Shown: positions 24,030 to 34,639 of the stretch, in pieces | Position numbering within the stretch: position 1 is the first letter of the stretch | How the letters are laid out: each line of letters begins with the position of its first letter | NCBI RefSeq assembly: GCF_003589595.1 | Contig: NW_020654810.1 | Location: 21,743,100-21,807,099, forward strand | DNA length: 64,000 bases | Source: Hyposmocoma kahamanoa | Lineage: Eukaryota > Arthropoda > Insecta > Lepidoptera > Cosmopterigidae | Direction: 5' to 3' | Notes under the pieces: model-generated | Database searches by the model: none | Told to the model about the DNA's origin: nothing | What the model saw: the letters and a program-made list of their open reading frames with translations, nothing else | Position numbers and translations under genes: made by a program

Positions 24030-24360
24030 TGTAGGTTGTGTTAAGTAGAAGGCCAACGAGCACACGAGTCACTTGATGGGAGATAGTCGCCATCGCCCAT
24101 GAAGAAGAACCTTCTGTTATAAAAGCAAAGGAAATAAATACTTCAAGGGGAAGATCATTCCACATCTTGCAGGTTCGAGAAAGGAACGAACGTAATGTGC
24201 GCAAAGACAGGCATTGTGATTTAGGGTTGGGCTCTTTTGCCCGCCAGGTGCGATGGTGGAAACGAAATGATGGCACAAGTTCGAAAAAATCCTCTGAACA
24301 CTCCCCATTATATAGAGAGTAGAACATCCACAGAGAGCCAACGTCTTTCCGTAGACTAAG
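24030..24360 (-). mobile_element. LINE C-terminal fragment (CR1/Jockey type)
   Basis: The minus strand encodes LYNGECSEDFFELVPSFRFH followed by TLRSFLSRTCKMWNDLPLEV, the end of a LINE ORF2 with its F-L-S-R-T-x-x-M-W-N-x-L-P motif. It lies just downstream of DUF229 gene 1. The frame then drifts into AT-rich DNA, so only the tail is present. Confidence 0.75.
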
Positions 24361-24618
24361 CCTTATATATCTACGTATATTTCTATATATACACATATAT
24401 ATAAATGTGTAAATAGAAACACGTTCCAGCAAGGTCATCAAACCAGTATACAAAACAAAACAAAATATCCTGAGCTCTATTTCAGTACGCGGTACTAAAA
24501 CAGAGTATAGACATCCCAAAAATTACTCGGCAACTGAACCTAATAGTATGACAGAAAATCACATTTTTGGGCAGTATACTTATAAACATGAAAAATCTGA
24601 CAACTAGAAGAACTTAAC

Positions 24619-27094
24619 TCAGCATTGAGAAGAGTCATGCACTTGTTTACGGGGAGATATATTGTCAATTTCGCCTAGAACAAAGAAATCCATATTATGT
24701 TGTTTGATAACGCCTTCAAATTGTTCATCTGCCTTAGTCACTTGAATTGCTATAACATAGTAAGTAATATTATCTTTACGATCATATTCACTTCTAAACC
24801 ACTGGTGCCGCAGTATTTTTTTTATTTCCAACTCTTGTCCTTTGTCTGTAGATAAACGATATAATAAGATTTCTGGAACGAGTGTTGCTGCGATGTCAGT
24901 AGAAGTCACGTTGTTCAAAACGTCACAACTGCACCATCTAGCAGTGACACCCATATCTTCGCAGCGTCTATGTTTGGACTTCTTTTCAAACAAACTACCA
25001 CAACTAGGACAGTATTGAGGAGGTGTAATTGCAACGTTTTTATCGGACAATTTGAGAATGTCCCAAAGTGTCGAGTACAGATCGCTATGTGTAGTGAGAC
25101 GATATTGATTCATTTGCAAGTTATGATATTTATGTTTAAAGCGTTGACGAAATGAATGCGGAAACCACATATAGAGCATCGGTAGTCGTTCATCATAGTA
25201 AGATGTTACTGGTATTTTCAAAGGCCCGTAACGTACTCCATGATCACCGTAAAAAATTATGATAGTATTATTCAGTGTACCCAAACCGTTGAGTTTTTTA
25301 AACAAACGAATATATTGATTTTGCAGTAGTGTCGATACATGAATCGGATCGTGATTATTCAACATCCAAAAAGCACCAAAATATTTTTCGTCTTTATACG
25401 CTTCTGCAAATTGGTAAAGATAGTCCAAAACGTGATTTGTACAAGGTTTCGTTTTCAAGCAAACTATATTGTCCTCTGATTTCGTTCCTAAAAGAAAGAA
25501 CGGTCGGGTGTAATGATCGGTGGGTTTAGTTGCGATGACCCTTCGAAATGGCCCATTTAATTCATCTTCGCCATATGCAGTCACAAATCCACTTAATTTA
25601 AATTTACTCCAAATAAAGAAATCATTACAAACGTGCTTCTTTCCTCCACATTTACCAAATAAAAAGTTGGGTTTATACATGCCTGTATATGTAATCATTA
25701 GATTCGGGAAAGTGTCCGCTTCGGCCTGTAAAATTAAAATATTCTACGTTTGTTACTTTGATAAATAGACAGCCAAACAAATTTTCGTTTTATCGATAAG
25801 ATCACAACAGTAGAATATAAATTGGTTTACCTTTTGGAATGCCCTGTAGTCGAGCCAACCGTTTTTCTTAAAATATTTCACTAGTTTCGGCATACTTTGA
25901 ATTGCTCTCCCTCGTGACATGCTATGCATTCCAATTAATAGTACATTCCACGAATTTCCATAATTTTTTCTTACCTCTTCTACTAGCTTTCGTATTAGAA
26001 GGTATGCGTCTTCATATATATAATGATCTCTCGAGTTTCCTATCGACTTACATGTTACTGTCATAATTTCGCTTTTTAACTTCATTTGTGTGCCGTTTAT
26101 AAATTGTTTGCAATTCGTAAACCTGGAAAAATTATATCATGTCGTACTATTAATCACGTACTTTTTTCTAAATACTTACTATCGTCTTTAAGGGTGGCTT
26201 ACTTGAGCTTATTCTGTAGAACCAATACATAAGCAAATCGGGAGCAACATTCGTAAGGATTTTCTCCAAAAAATTCTTTCATCCGTTTTTCGTTTATAGT
26301 ATATTTGATTATATTGAAATCGTTCATTCTCTTTATGAACACTGCACGCTTTCCGCACCTGAGAATGTATGTGTCTTCATATGTTGAGTGTCCTATCGAC
26401 TTACGTGTTACTGTTATAATTTCGCCTTTTAACTGCATTTGTGTAACGTTTGCAAATGGTGTGCATTCGGTCGATCTGGAAATATAACATCATGTCTTGT
26501 ATCAATCACTTGTTTAATACTATCGAAGTAGTTACTGTCACATATAAGGGTAGCTTACTTGAAGTTATTATTAGAAACAAATCGGTAACAACATTCGTAA
26601 GGATTTCCTCCATTAAATATTTCCATGCGCGTTTTATTTGTAGTGTATTCGATTGTACTCCTGTCGTTTAGTTTCTTTATGAACACTCCATGTATCCCGT
26701 AACGATTTTTACAATTGTTTGTTCCTCCAGTCTGGTATTTTGTCCCGATATTCGGAATGGTACATCCAGGTGTATTAATCAGATTCTTATCTGTTCCGTT
26801 ATTTGGTAAACAATGGGTATGTTAAAAATGTAGTCTATACGCTTACATAAAGGGAAACTTAGCAAGTTTAAATTCTCTCCTATTCTATTGGTTTTGTTTT
26901 CTCTTATAAAAAGTGAAACATATATAAAAAGTTTTTAATTGTTACTCACCATATTGACTAAATTCTAATGATCTTATTTTCAATGAATTGATTTTTGAAA
27001 AGGGTAAATTTGACACGTTTGCGTTAGCAAGTAACTGAACGTAGTGATATAAATAGAAATACAGACATAGTTTTTTTAATTCAAATAACATCAT
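24619..27094 (-). CDS. DUF229-family protein, gene 1 (five predicted exons, one chimeric)
   Basis: Predicted exons, 5' to 3': 27094-26950, 26790-26559, 26475-26203, 26122-25831, 25725-24619. Joined they keep one frame of 683 codons including the stop. The family (Pfam DUF229) belongs to the alkaline phosphatase/sulfatase superfamily; substrates are unknown. A hydrophobic start (LYFYLYHYVQLLANA) suggests a signal peptide or anchor. The last exon holds the metal-site-like FYGDHGVRYGP and a Cys-rich stretch (CPSCGSLFEKK, RWCSC). Three oddities: exon 2 is shortened, because the homologous 5' part has an in-frame stop and a usable acceptor appears only at 26790; the third exon is a fused duplicate of parts of exons 3 and 2; and the motif GMDTMSR of genes A and B reads GMHSMSR here (His about residue 283), losing a probable metal ligand. 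It may be functionally diverged or decaying. Confidence 0.75.
26203..26475 (-). other. Chimeric duplicated exon inside DUF229 gene 1
   Basis: 273 bases, an exact multiple of three. It begins like exon 3 (STECTPFANVTQMQLKGEII, then STYEDTYIL) and switches mid-exon to the 3' half of exon 2 (RCGKRAVFIKRMNDFNIIKY to NPYECCSRF). It has an exon-3-type acceptor (TTTCCAG) and an exon-2-type donor (CTCAA then GTAAGC). This is what a tandem duplication of exons 2 and 3, followed by a deletion fusing the inner exons, would leave. Phases at both borders match the neighbours, so it can be spliced in without breaking the frame. Confidence 0.8.
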
Positions 27095-28137
27095 TGTGTA
27101 CAAAAGCTGTGAGAGTGTACTGCGGAATGAAAAATTCTAGCTGACTGTTGCCTTTGGAACTTGGTGGCAGTCTGTAGCGTACAAATACACAAGATAGAAG
27201 GTGCCGCACGGGCACGTTATCTGTGAGATATATTCTTATATGAAAGCATTTCTTCGCTTAATTTTTATACAGCATTATTTTTAATTAATCTGAATCCTCT
27301 TAACAGGAAAAAAAGCCTCAGAAGATTAAATTGAACAGTAATGAAATTCGTATTTTATAAAAATTTTAGTGCCATTATATCATATCATTTAATATTTTCC
27401 TAGGAAAGTAAAACCTAATGCAAGTTGTGGACTGGATGTTGATGACTATGGAAGTCAGAGTTCCGTAAACTTTTATCAAGCTATTTTGCTTGAACGTCAA
27501 GAATAACCCAGTGGTGCAGGGCGTCCGTGTGAATTACAACGCAAGTGTTCTTCTGACTAGGTTCACAGTTGCAATGGTTATGACAAAACGATAAAGTTTA
27601 AAACATACCGGCCTATCTTGTGCGTTCATAAAAAAATTGTTTAACCAGTTCCTCAAAGTGATAATTAAGTAACTCAAATATCCTCAACAGTATTATATAA
27701 CATATAGCCTAGTTATGTCTTATCGCCCAGTTAATGCCTACATAGAAACATAAAATACGCTTTTCCGATGTTGTAGTTTATGTCGCAAAAACGTAACTTT
27801 CCTGTTAAACTGGTCTAGAGATATTCACTATATTTCGTGACCATTGTTAGCTCCAAAATTATTAATCATTTGGCATACTTAACCAAAATGCAGTAGGTGT
27901 CGCTCGATCAATTACTCCATAATGTTCTATTATCTCAGCTGTGTCGTATTTAAATATCATACCAAAACAATATTCCATGCACTAATATCAATTGTTATAA
28001 TTGAATAGAAATTATTTCATATCTACCAATCAATGTGAATTGACATCAAAATGAATTTCTCTAATAATAACAAGTATGTCATTATTTGAAAGAAAAAACA
28101 TTTTTAATCATCCGTTTTCCCTCTCACTTTCCACTTA
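27095..28137. other. 5' flank of DUF229 gene 1; no further gene
   Basis: The promoter of gene 1 should lie in the first few hundred bases, but I cannot place a convincing TATA/initiator pair. The rest is AT-rich without supported features. Confidence 0.4.
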
Positions 28138-28139
28138 GG

Positions 28140-28285
28140 AGTCGAAGTCCATTTTCTACCCAGAATGCTACGAGAGGCTGTTGAAATTTAAACGATGTTC
28201 TAATTTCAATAAGGAAGACGGCTTCTGCGTAACGCCAGTTTGGGATCCATTACTTCCTCTGATGAATAATCCCAATCAAACGTAA
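28140..28285 (+). mobile_element. Penelope-like element, decayed C-terminal end
   Basis: The plus strand reads HFLPRMLREAVEI, a stop and frameshift, then SNFNKEDGFCVTPVWDPLLP and a final NNPNQT with TAA at 28283. This is the same polyprotein end as the frame at 276-818. The GIY-YIG part is absent. Confidence 0.8.
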
Positions 28286-28647
28286 CAATGCAGTACTTAT
28301 TCATAATCCCAAAATCCTAAAAAGTCTTCCAACACGAAAATGCATACAATATCCATAGGATGCGCTTTGGAATCCCAGTTACTATACTTACGTACTTTAA
28401 TTGAATTTACTAAATTTTTAAGATACTAATTTATAATTCCCTAAGCGGTTTATGAACACCGCTATGCAAAGTTTCATCTGTTACCTTTGTATTAGAACTG
28501 ATAATTGATGCCTGTGTTTAGAAAAATGTACAGAATAGGATTAATTGCCCAGAGTTTCTCGACAATATTATAGGTACTCAAAATCCCAATTAGAAAACAT
28601 AACGATATCTTGCTTCAAGTTCCATTTAATCGTACTACCATGATTAA

Positions 28648-29035
28648 TACAACAGTAGAATACATTGGTTTACCTTTTGGAATACCTTGTAGTCAAGCCA
28701 ACCTTTTTCTTAAAACATTTTACTAACTTCGGCATACTTTGAGTTGCTCTCCCTCGTGACATACTATCCATCCCAATTAAGAGTAAACTCCACGAATTCC
28801 CGTTTTTTCTTACCTCTCCTACTAGCTTTCGTATTACAAGGTATGCGTCTTCATATATAAGTATAATGATCTCTCGAGTTTCCTATACTGTTATAATTTC
28901 GCTTTTTATTTTCATTTGTGCGCCGTTTACAAATTGTCTGTAATTTGTAAACCTGGAAAATGTATATCATGTCATACTCTTAATACGTGTCATATATTAC
29001 TAAGCGCTGTTAACTATAATATTTACTGTCGCATA
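28648..29035 (-). pseudogene. Isolated copy of DUF229 exon 3 with intron flanks
   Basis: The exon-equivalent 28952-28674 matches gene 1 exon 3, including the acceptor (ACCTGGAAAA reversed), the donor (AAAAG then GTAAACC) and intron sequence on both sides. It therefore arose by DNA duplication and not from mRNA. A 13-base loss relative to gene 1 and several small indels destroy the frame. It still encodes GMDSMSRGR, with the Asp that gene 1 has lost. No other DUF229 exon accompanies it. Confidence 0.8.
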
Positions 29036-29045
29036 TAAAGATGGC

Positions 29046-29191
29046 GGAAGAAGCGGAAGAAGCGGAAGAAGAAGAAGAAAAAGAAGAAGAAGAAGAAGAA
29101 GAAGAAGAACAAGAAGAAGAACAAGAAGAAGAACAATAACAAGAAGAAGAGCAAGACGAAGAACAAGAAGAAGAAGAAGAAGAAGAAGAAG
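29046..29191. repeat. GAA/GAAGAN microsatellite
   Basis: About 145 bp of almost pure purine GAA repeats with GCG and CAA interruptions, starting just past the homology limit of the stray DUF229 exon. Confidence 0.95.
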
Positions 29192-29506
29192 TTAATTAGT
29201 CAATTGTATAGCATACTTAGCCAAATCGAGGTCTGTGTTGCTCGGACACTACTCATTATAATCATGCTCTAACATTCATTCAACTCATTCATACAACCAG
29301 GGTATCTTTAACGTGCGACTGAATAGGCATCTCCTGGGCAAGGTCGATCCATCGTAGATCCTATCTTTGCTCCAGAACTAGGTAGAGGACAAGAGCAAGT
29401 GCATTTAAAAAGAAAACAGTGTTATGCGTATAATGCGTGTCATAATTGAATAGACATAGTTTCAAATTATTATTAATGTTAATTTGAATTCTGATTTGAA
29501 TCATGA

Positions 29507-30189
29507 ATTATGATACGTCGAACGTCTGTTTATTTAAAAATTAGGTCGCCCCTTCGTGCGCTTAATAATTTAACTCGTTTTGAAAAAATTTATAACTGTA
29601 AACCATATCTAAGTAATCTTAGAGTTTTCGGATGTCGAATTTTAATTCATGTACATGATTGTCAACGTAAGAAATTTGATATAGAAGCTGTGGAGTGTAT
29701 CTTTGTTAGATATTCGGATGACCCGAATAGTTGCATATTCCGAGACCCCCGATATCCGAGAAGGTTTACAAAGTCTGTTGACGTCACATTCTTCGAAGAT
29801 TGCTTCACAAACTTGAAGTACAACAAATCAAATGAAGAGCCAAATACGTCTAAAACTGTTCCAAAACCTAGACCTGTCATACTAATATCTGACAATATTA
29901 GTTCGGTACAGGAACATAATTCTAGGGAGTTAAGAGTCCTCTGCTCCGATAGTAGGTGAGGAAAACGCATTGCCCGGGGTATCTAGGGAGTCAAATGTCT
30001 CTCTCCTCGTGCTATTGACGAGGCAAATGATATGTTACAGGAAGAATATGAAGATGCTACTGCTGATCCACTTCCTGAAATGTCAAGTCCACCTGAAACT
30101 CAGGCTATGGAGTATCACCCAGTGGTAGAGGAACGGATGTATCCAACTAGAGATCGGAAACCTCCTGATTATCTGTCATACCATACGTA
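29507..30189 (+). mobile_element. Ty1/copia retrotransposon polyprotein fragment
   Basis: Encodes FEKIYNCKPYLSNLRVFGCR, then KKFDIEAVECIFVRYSDDPN and RRFTKSVDVTFFED. This is the copia integrase C-terminal segment (L-R-V-F-G-C and C-x-F-V-G-Y motifs) that precedes the reverse transcriptase. After a frameshift near 29935 it continues as EEYEDATADPLPEMSSPPET to RKPPDYLSYHT and a stop. No LTRs, protease or RT are seen. Confidence 0.8.
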
Positions 30190-31415
30190 AAAAAATTAAA
30201 AAACAAAATTTTGTGGAATAGGATTATGGAACTGTGCCAGCGTTAGTCAGCGTGTTGCGACAGATGCGGATAGACTCTGATTCCAATAAGGTTTCGGATT
30301 AAAATTGCTATCTGGGTTTTGTTTCCTTTTTATATAAGGGATGTGAAGTTTTGCGGCTATATTTAAATAATAATCAAAGAAAAAGTCATCTGATTCTTGG
30401 AGGTTTTTAATAGGGACATAGCAAGAAAAAAGAGATTCAAAACACTTCGCAAAGGACGTCCAATCAACATTTTTAAAATTTCTGCCTATGTTTTCTCGAA
30501 ATTATAGACTTGAAAATTCAAGTACCTTTTTGTATGAAATACAAAATACAAATAAATACAAAAAAATCCCTATAACTGAAATTTATAAGTGGTACTCTAT
30601 TTTTCATGTCAACTTTCGTGCAAGCGTTAAACAGACCAAATAGTTTAGCCGAATCCGAATATTCCGCTATTCGGTATTCGGGTGTAAAGAGCTTAGAGAC
30701 CGAATATACGTTTCGTTGCAATACTAATAATAACCTATAATGTCAGAATACTTGCGATATTGTACAATTGTTTTCGAAATTAATAATGACTTGGTGCGGT
30801 AGGGCGGAACTTATTTAAACTTATCCCAATAAAAACATTTAACATATGAAGCCAAGATCGAGCTACTCTTTTGCCGGACAAAGTAGTGTGATCTCTAGAA
30901 CTAGGCTGCGAGAAATTAAACACATGTTATTAAATGTGTCCTTAAATTTCATTTTTCAATATCAGTGTTACCACATTAAAGTTTTCTTCTTTTTTCTGAA
31001 GGAATTACAGATCAGAGACAGTCATAGATCGCGATCACATGTGAGTCTTCAAATTAGACGTTTGTAGAAGTTTTGTAGAAACTTATTTTACTGCTACGTT
31101 CAGCAAACAGGTGTCTACATACGCTCAAATGTGTGCGTGAAATGGTAAGGTTACCTACCACTTTTTTAAATTATTTTATTATCTGGCTTAACATTCACAT
31201 TGACTTTGTAAGAACCAACGCATGTATAATTGTATTGTGTATTATTATGTAAAAAATATGATCATTACGTATACTAATGATTTTTTTATTAAATACTAAA
31301 ACAATAGTAAATTACACCAGTCAAATTAAACAAAGTCAAATAAGTAGCTTAAACTTAAAGACTTAACATATAACCTTAAAAACACTACTATAAATTACAT
31401 ACACTAAAATATTTT
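30190..31415. other. No gene recognised
   Basis: Sequence just after the copia frame could hold element-derived non-coding DNA, but no LTR pair is visible. The remainder is AT-rich. Confidence 0.4.
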
Positions 31416-32050
31416 CTTTTAAATGTCTTAACTCTAAATAATCTGTTACTGAAATATAATAAAAAGCTTTTTTAACGAAAGAAACTCCTCTCTGTATTCC
31501 ATTAGATGACGATAAGCAGTAATATATTCCACAATTTTCGACCATCTTAAATAACGTATGCTCGTAATAAATAAATTTAAGCTGTTTAAACATCAAAGTC
31601 ATCCTTAGCGAACGGCTCGCTAACAGCCTTGTTGCCGTTTCGTCAATGTGATTGTCAATATGTGGGGAGCGGTTTGCTATCTAAAGCTAAGGAGAGGCAA
31701 AGAGTGACCTATCCTGTTACCCTTTTATTCTCTGGTCGTGACACCCTCGCGCCACTTTTGCCGGCACAATTAGTAAACTAAAAATTACTAAGCGTAACAG
31801 ACGCGCAGCTGCCGCGCCGCAGTCTGCAGTGACGCGACTCCGGCACGAGCGTCCAATTTGAAGACGTCCCAAATGAAAATTGGGTGCTAACAATTTTCTA
31901 GGTTTTAAAAACAACAAACAATGAAGCCCTTTGGGACTAAAAGTAATGCTTCACGTCGAGAGTTCAATCCCTACTATTCCCCACATAATGAGATTTTAAA
32001 GTTAAAGTTAAATTACCTTTTGCATTAACACCTCGGCTAAGTTGCATTGA

Positions 32051-34430
32051 TTACGCTGTTTTCTTATCTACACAATGTGTAACATCAGCGTAATCGTCGC
32101 GTGGGGATATCATGTTAATTTCTCCTATGATTTCGAAATCCATTTCATGCCTTTTGACAACGCCTTCATATTGCATGTTATCCTGTACCATCTGGATTGC
32201 TAATAAATAATATGTAATCTTATTCGTGTAATCAAAGTCGAACCTAAACCAATGATGCCGTAATATTGATTTTATTTCAAACTGTCTCTTGGTTACATTG
32301 ATTACGCGATACAGTAAAATTTCTGGAACGAGTATTGCAGCGATGTCAGTAGACTGAACTTCATTTAAAGCGTGACAGCTGCACCATCTAGCGCTTACTT
32401 CCATGTTTTCACAGCGTCTATCTATAGATTTTTCTTCAAACAAACTACTGCACTGCGGGCAGAATTCAGGAGGTATAATCGTGACACTGTTATCCGATAA
32501 TTTGAGAATTTGCCACAACGTAGAATGCAGATCACAGTGAGTAGTGAGACGATGTTGATTTATTTTCAAGTTGCTAAACATCTCTCTGTAACGTTCCCGA
32601 AGTGAACGCGGAAACTTCATAAAAAGCATCGGTAGCTGCTCATCGTAATACGACTCTACGGGAACTTTCTGTGGTCCGTAACGTATTCCATGATCACCCA
32701 GAAAAATTATTATAGTATTATTCCGTGTGTCCAAACTATTTATGTCTTCGAAAAATCGAATAAGCCGATTTTGCAATAGTGTTGGTATACGGTTCGGATC
32801 ATGACTATAACTTAGTAACCAAAAAAATCCATAGAATTTATTTTCCTTATAAGCTTCTACAAATTGATAAGCATAATCCAGAATATAATGTGCAATAGGT
32901 TTGTTTCTTAAGCATACGATATTGCCAAGCTCTGTAACACCTAATAACAACAATGGAAGAGTGTAATGATCGGTTGGCATTACTTTAAAATCCATTGCGG
33001 CAGGTCCGTGATCTTCACCGTAAACTGTGAAATAACCACGTCTCTTAAAGTTACTCCACATAAATAAATCGTTACAATGGTCAACGCCAAATCGACACTC
33101 TTTAGTGGATGTGGATGATTTTTTGCCTGTATGCAAAATCATAAGATTCGGGTAAGTGTTGCTTTCAGCCTGTAAATTTTAAATTCGTAGGGTGAGCAGT
33201 CAACTACTGGTGAGATAGTTATTAACGACCCAATATAAACTTATGTAAGTCTTGTTATTATTTGAAATTAATTTATAATAAAATGAAATTTAAAAAACAT
33301 TGATTTTTATTCATTTTTGTTATTTATTTACCCACCTTTTGGAATCCCCTGTAGTCCAGCCAATTGTTGAACTTTAAATATTTGACAAGCTTCGGCATAC
33401 TTTGAAAAGCTCTCGCTCGAGACATGGTGTCCATTCCTAATATGAGTACGTTCAAAGATTCCTCATGCGTAGCTTTCTCCTTGGGACGTTCCTTTAGTAC
33501 AATGTAAGCATCTTCATAAGTCGAGTTGTTTGATAGCAATTGTTTTTTCACTTCACATTTTACTGTGATAACTTCATGTAGTAATAACATTCTTGTTCCG
33601 TGGACGAATGGCGTGCATGAAGTAAATCTGCGAATATATGTTCCAATCTTAGCATTATAAAAGAAAGATATGCACAATAATGAAGTCCTTTATTTATATA
33701 TTTTTAGAGAAAACTTACAAATATGATTCTAGCAAATCTGATGATTGTGCCCTGCGACAATGAGCCTGACAGCATCAACTGCGATGATTGTTAACGTAAT
33801 AAATGTGTGCTCTATTTACTTTGACTTACGTGATCCTATCAATGTAAGGTGGTGGAACTACAAATTGGGAACAGCACTCGTAAGTATTATTTCCAAATAT
33901 TTTCTTCAATCGCTTGTCTTTTATAGTGTATTCAATAAAATCTTTGTTGTTGGGTAACTTTTCTATATACACTGCGCGTGTCCCACAATGGTTATTACAA
34001 TTGTTGGGCTCAACAATCCGATGTTCATTCCAAACATTTGGTATGGCACATCCAGGTGTATCGATGAGATATTCGTAATCTGTTGCACAAAATACGTTAT
34101 TGAGTACGTAGATGTGGTTTTTACTTGTGACATTTTGGAAACTATCTCTCACATTCACATACACCATGAGGTTTGGTTCCTTAGTGATTGCTAATTAATT
34201 GGAACATTGAATTTAAATTTATAACACTATTTATACGATGCTATTCTATACGTTTTCCATTATGGCGACTTATAAGTGCAATACTTATTTTGGAAATACA
34301 TTTACTTACCATTTTTTAATTCCATTGATAACCATGGTTTAATTTTTGAATAACTAGAATCATTTGTGTTCGCCTTTACCAGCAGATCATAGTGATAATA
34401 ATAGAAAAACATCCCTAGTGTCATTAACAT
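32051..34430 (-). CDS. DUF229-family protein, gene A (four exons)
   Basis: Predicted exons: 34430-34310, 34190-33830, 33627-33336, 33169-32051, all with GT/AG borders and matching phases, giving 630 residues. The first ATG after an in-frame stop starts a hydrophobic stretch (LMTLGMFFYYYHYDLLV), a likely signal anchor. Exon 2 carries a Cys-rich module (TPGCAIP, NNCNNHC, YECCSQF). Exon 3 has NVLILGMDTMSRARAF (Asp227, Thr228), matching the metal-ligand plus nucleophile position of the alkaline phosphatase superfamily. Exon 4 has GEDHG, PTDHYTLP, SHDPNR and IIIFLGDHGIRYGP (Asp417-His418), then cysteines in CPQCSSLF and RWCSC. A secreted or membrane-anchored hydrolase-like protein is inferred; the substrate is unknown. 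It is collinear with gene B and both look intact. Confidence 0.85.
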
Positions 34431-34535
34431 TCTTGCTGGTTTTGGGAATAAAATGTTGAGATATAGTACTGAAAAATTCTATATAGTAAACATTAAGAAA
34501 TTTTTATTCGCAATTCGATCCTCAATGCCGTTGCA

Positions 34536-34600
34536 TTAAATTACCTGGCCGTATATACATAAACCCGTTGGTTTACCACCTCAACGGCCAGGTAATTTAA
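34536..34600. mobile_element. 65-bp palindromic insertion bounded by TTAA, copy A only
   Basis: 17-bp perfect inverted repeats, TTAAATTACCTGGCCGT at 34536-34552 and its complement at 34584-34600, with TTAA at each outer end. Copy B lacks it between CTCAATGCCGTT and GTGTACTGCAC. A TTAA boundary is the piggyBac target signature, so this could be a minimal piggyBac-type MITE. Confidence 0.5.
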
Positions 34601-34639
34601 AATGGGTTTCAAGGTTGCTACGTAGTTTTTAGTGTACTG

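Noticed and set aside
29046..29191. Acidic Glu-rich protein encoded by the GAA tract
   Set aside because: Simple-sequence microsatellite with interruptions and no start or conserved flanks.
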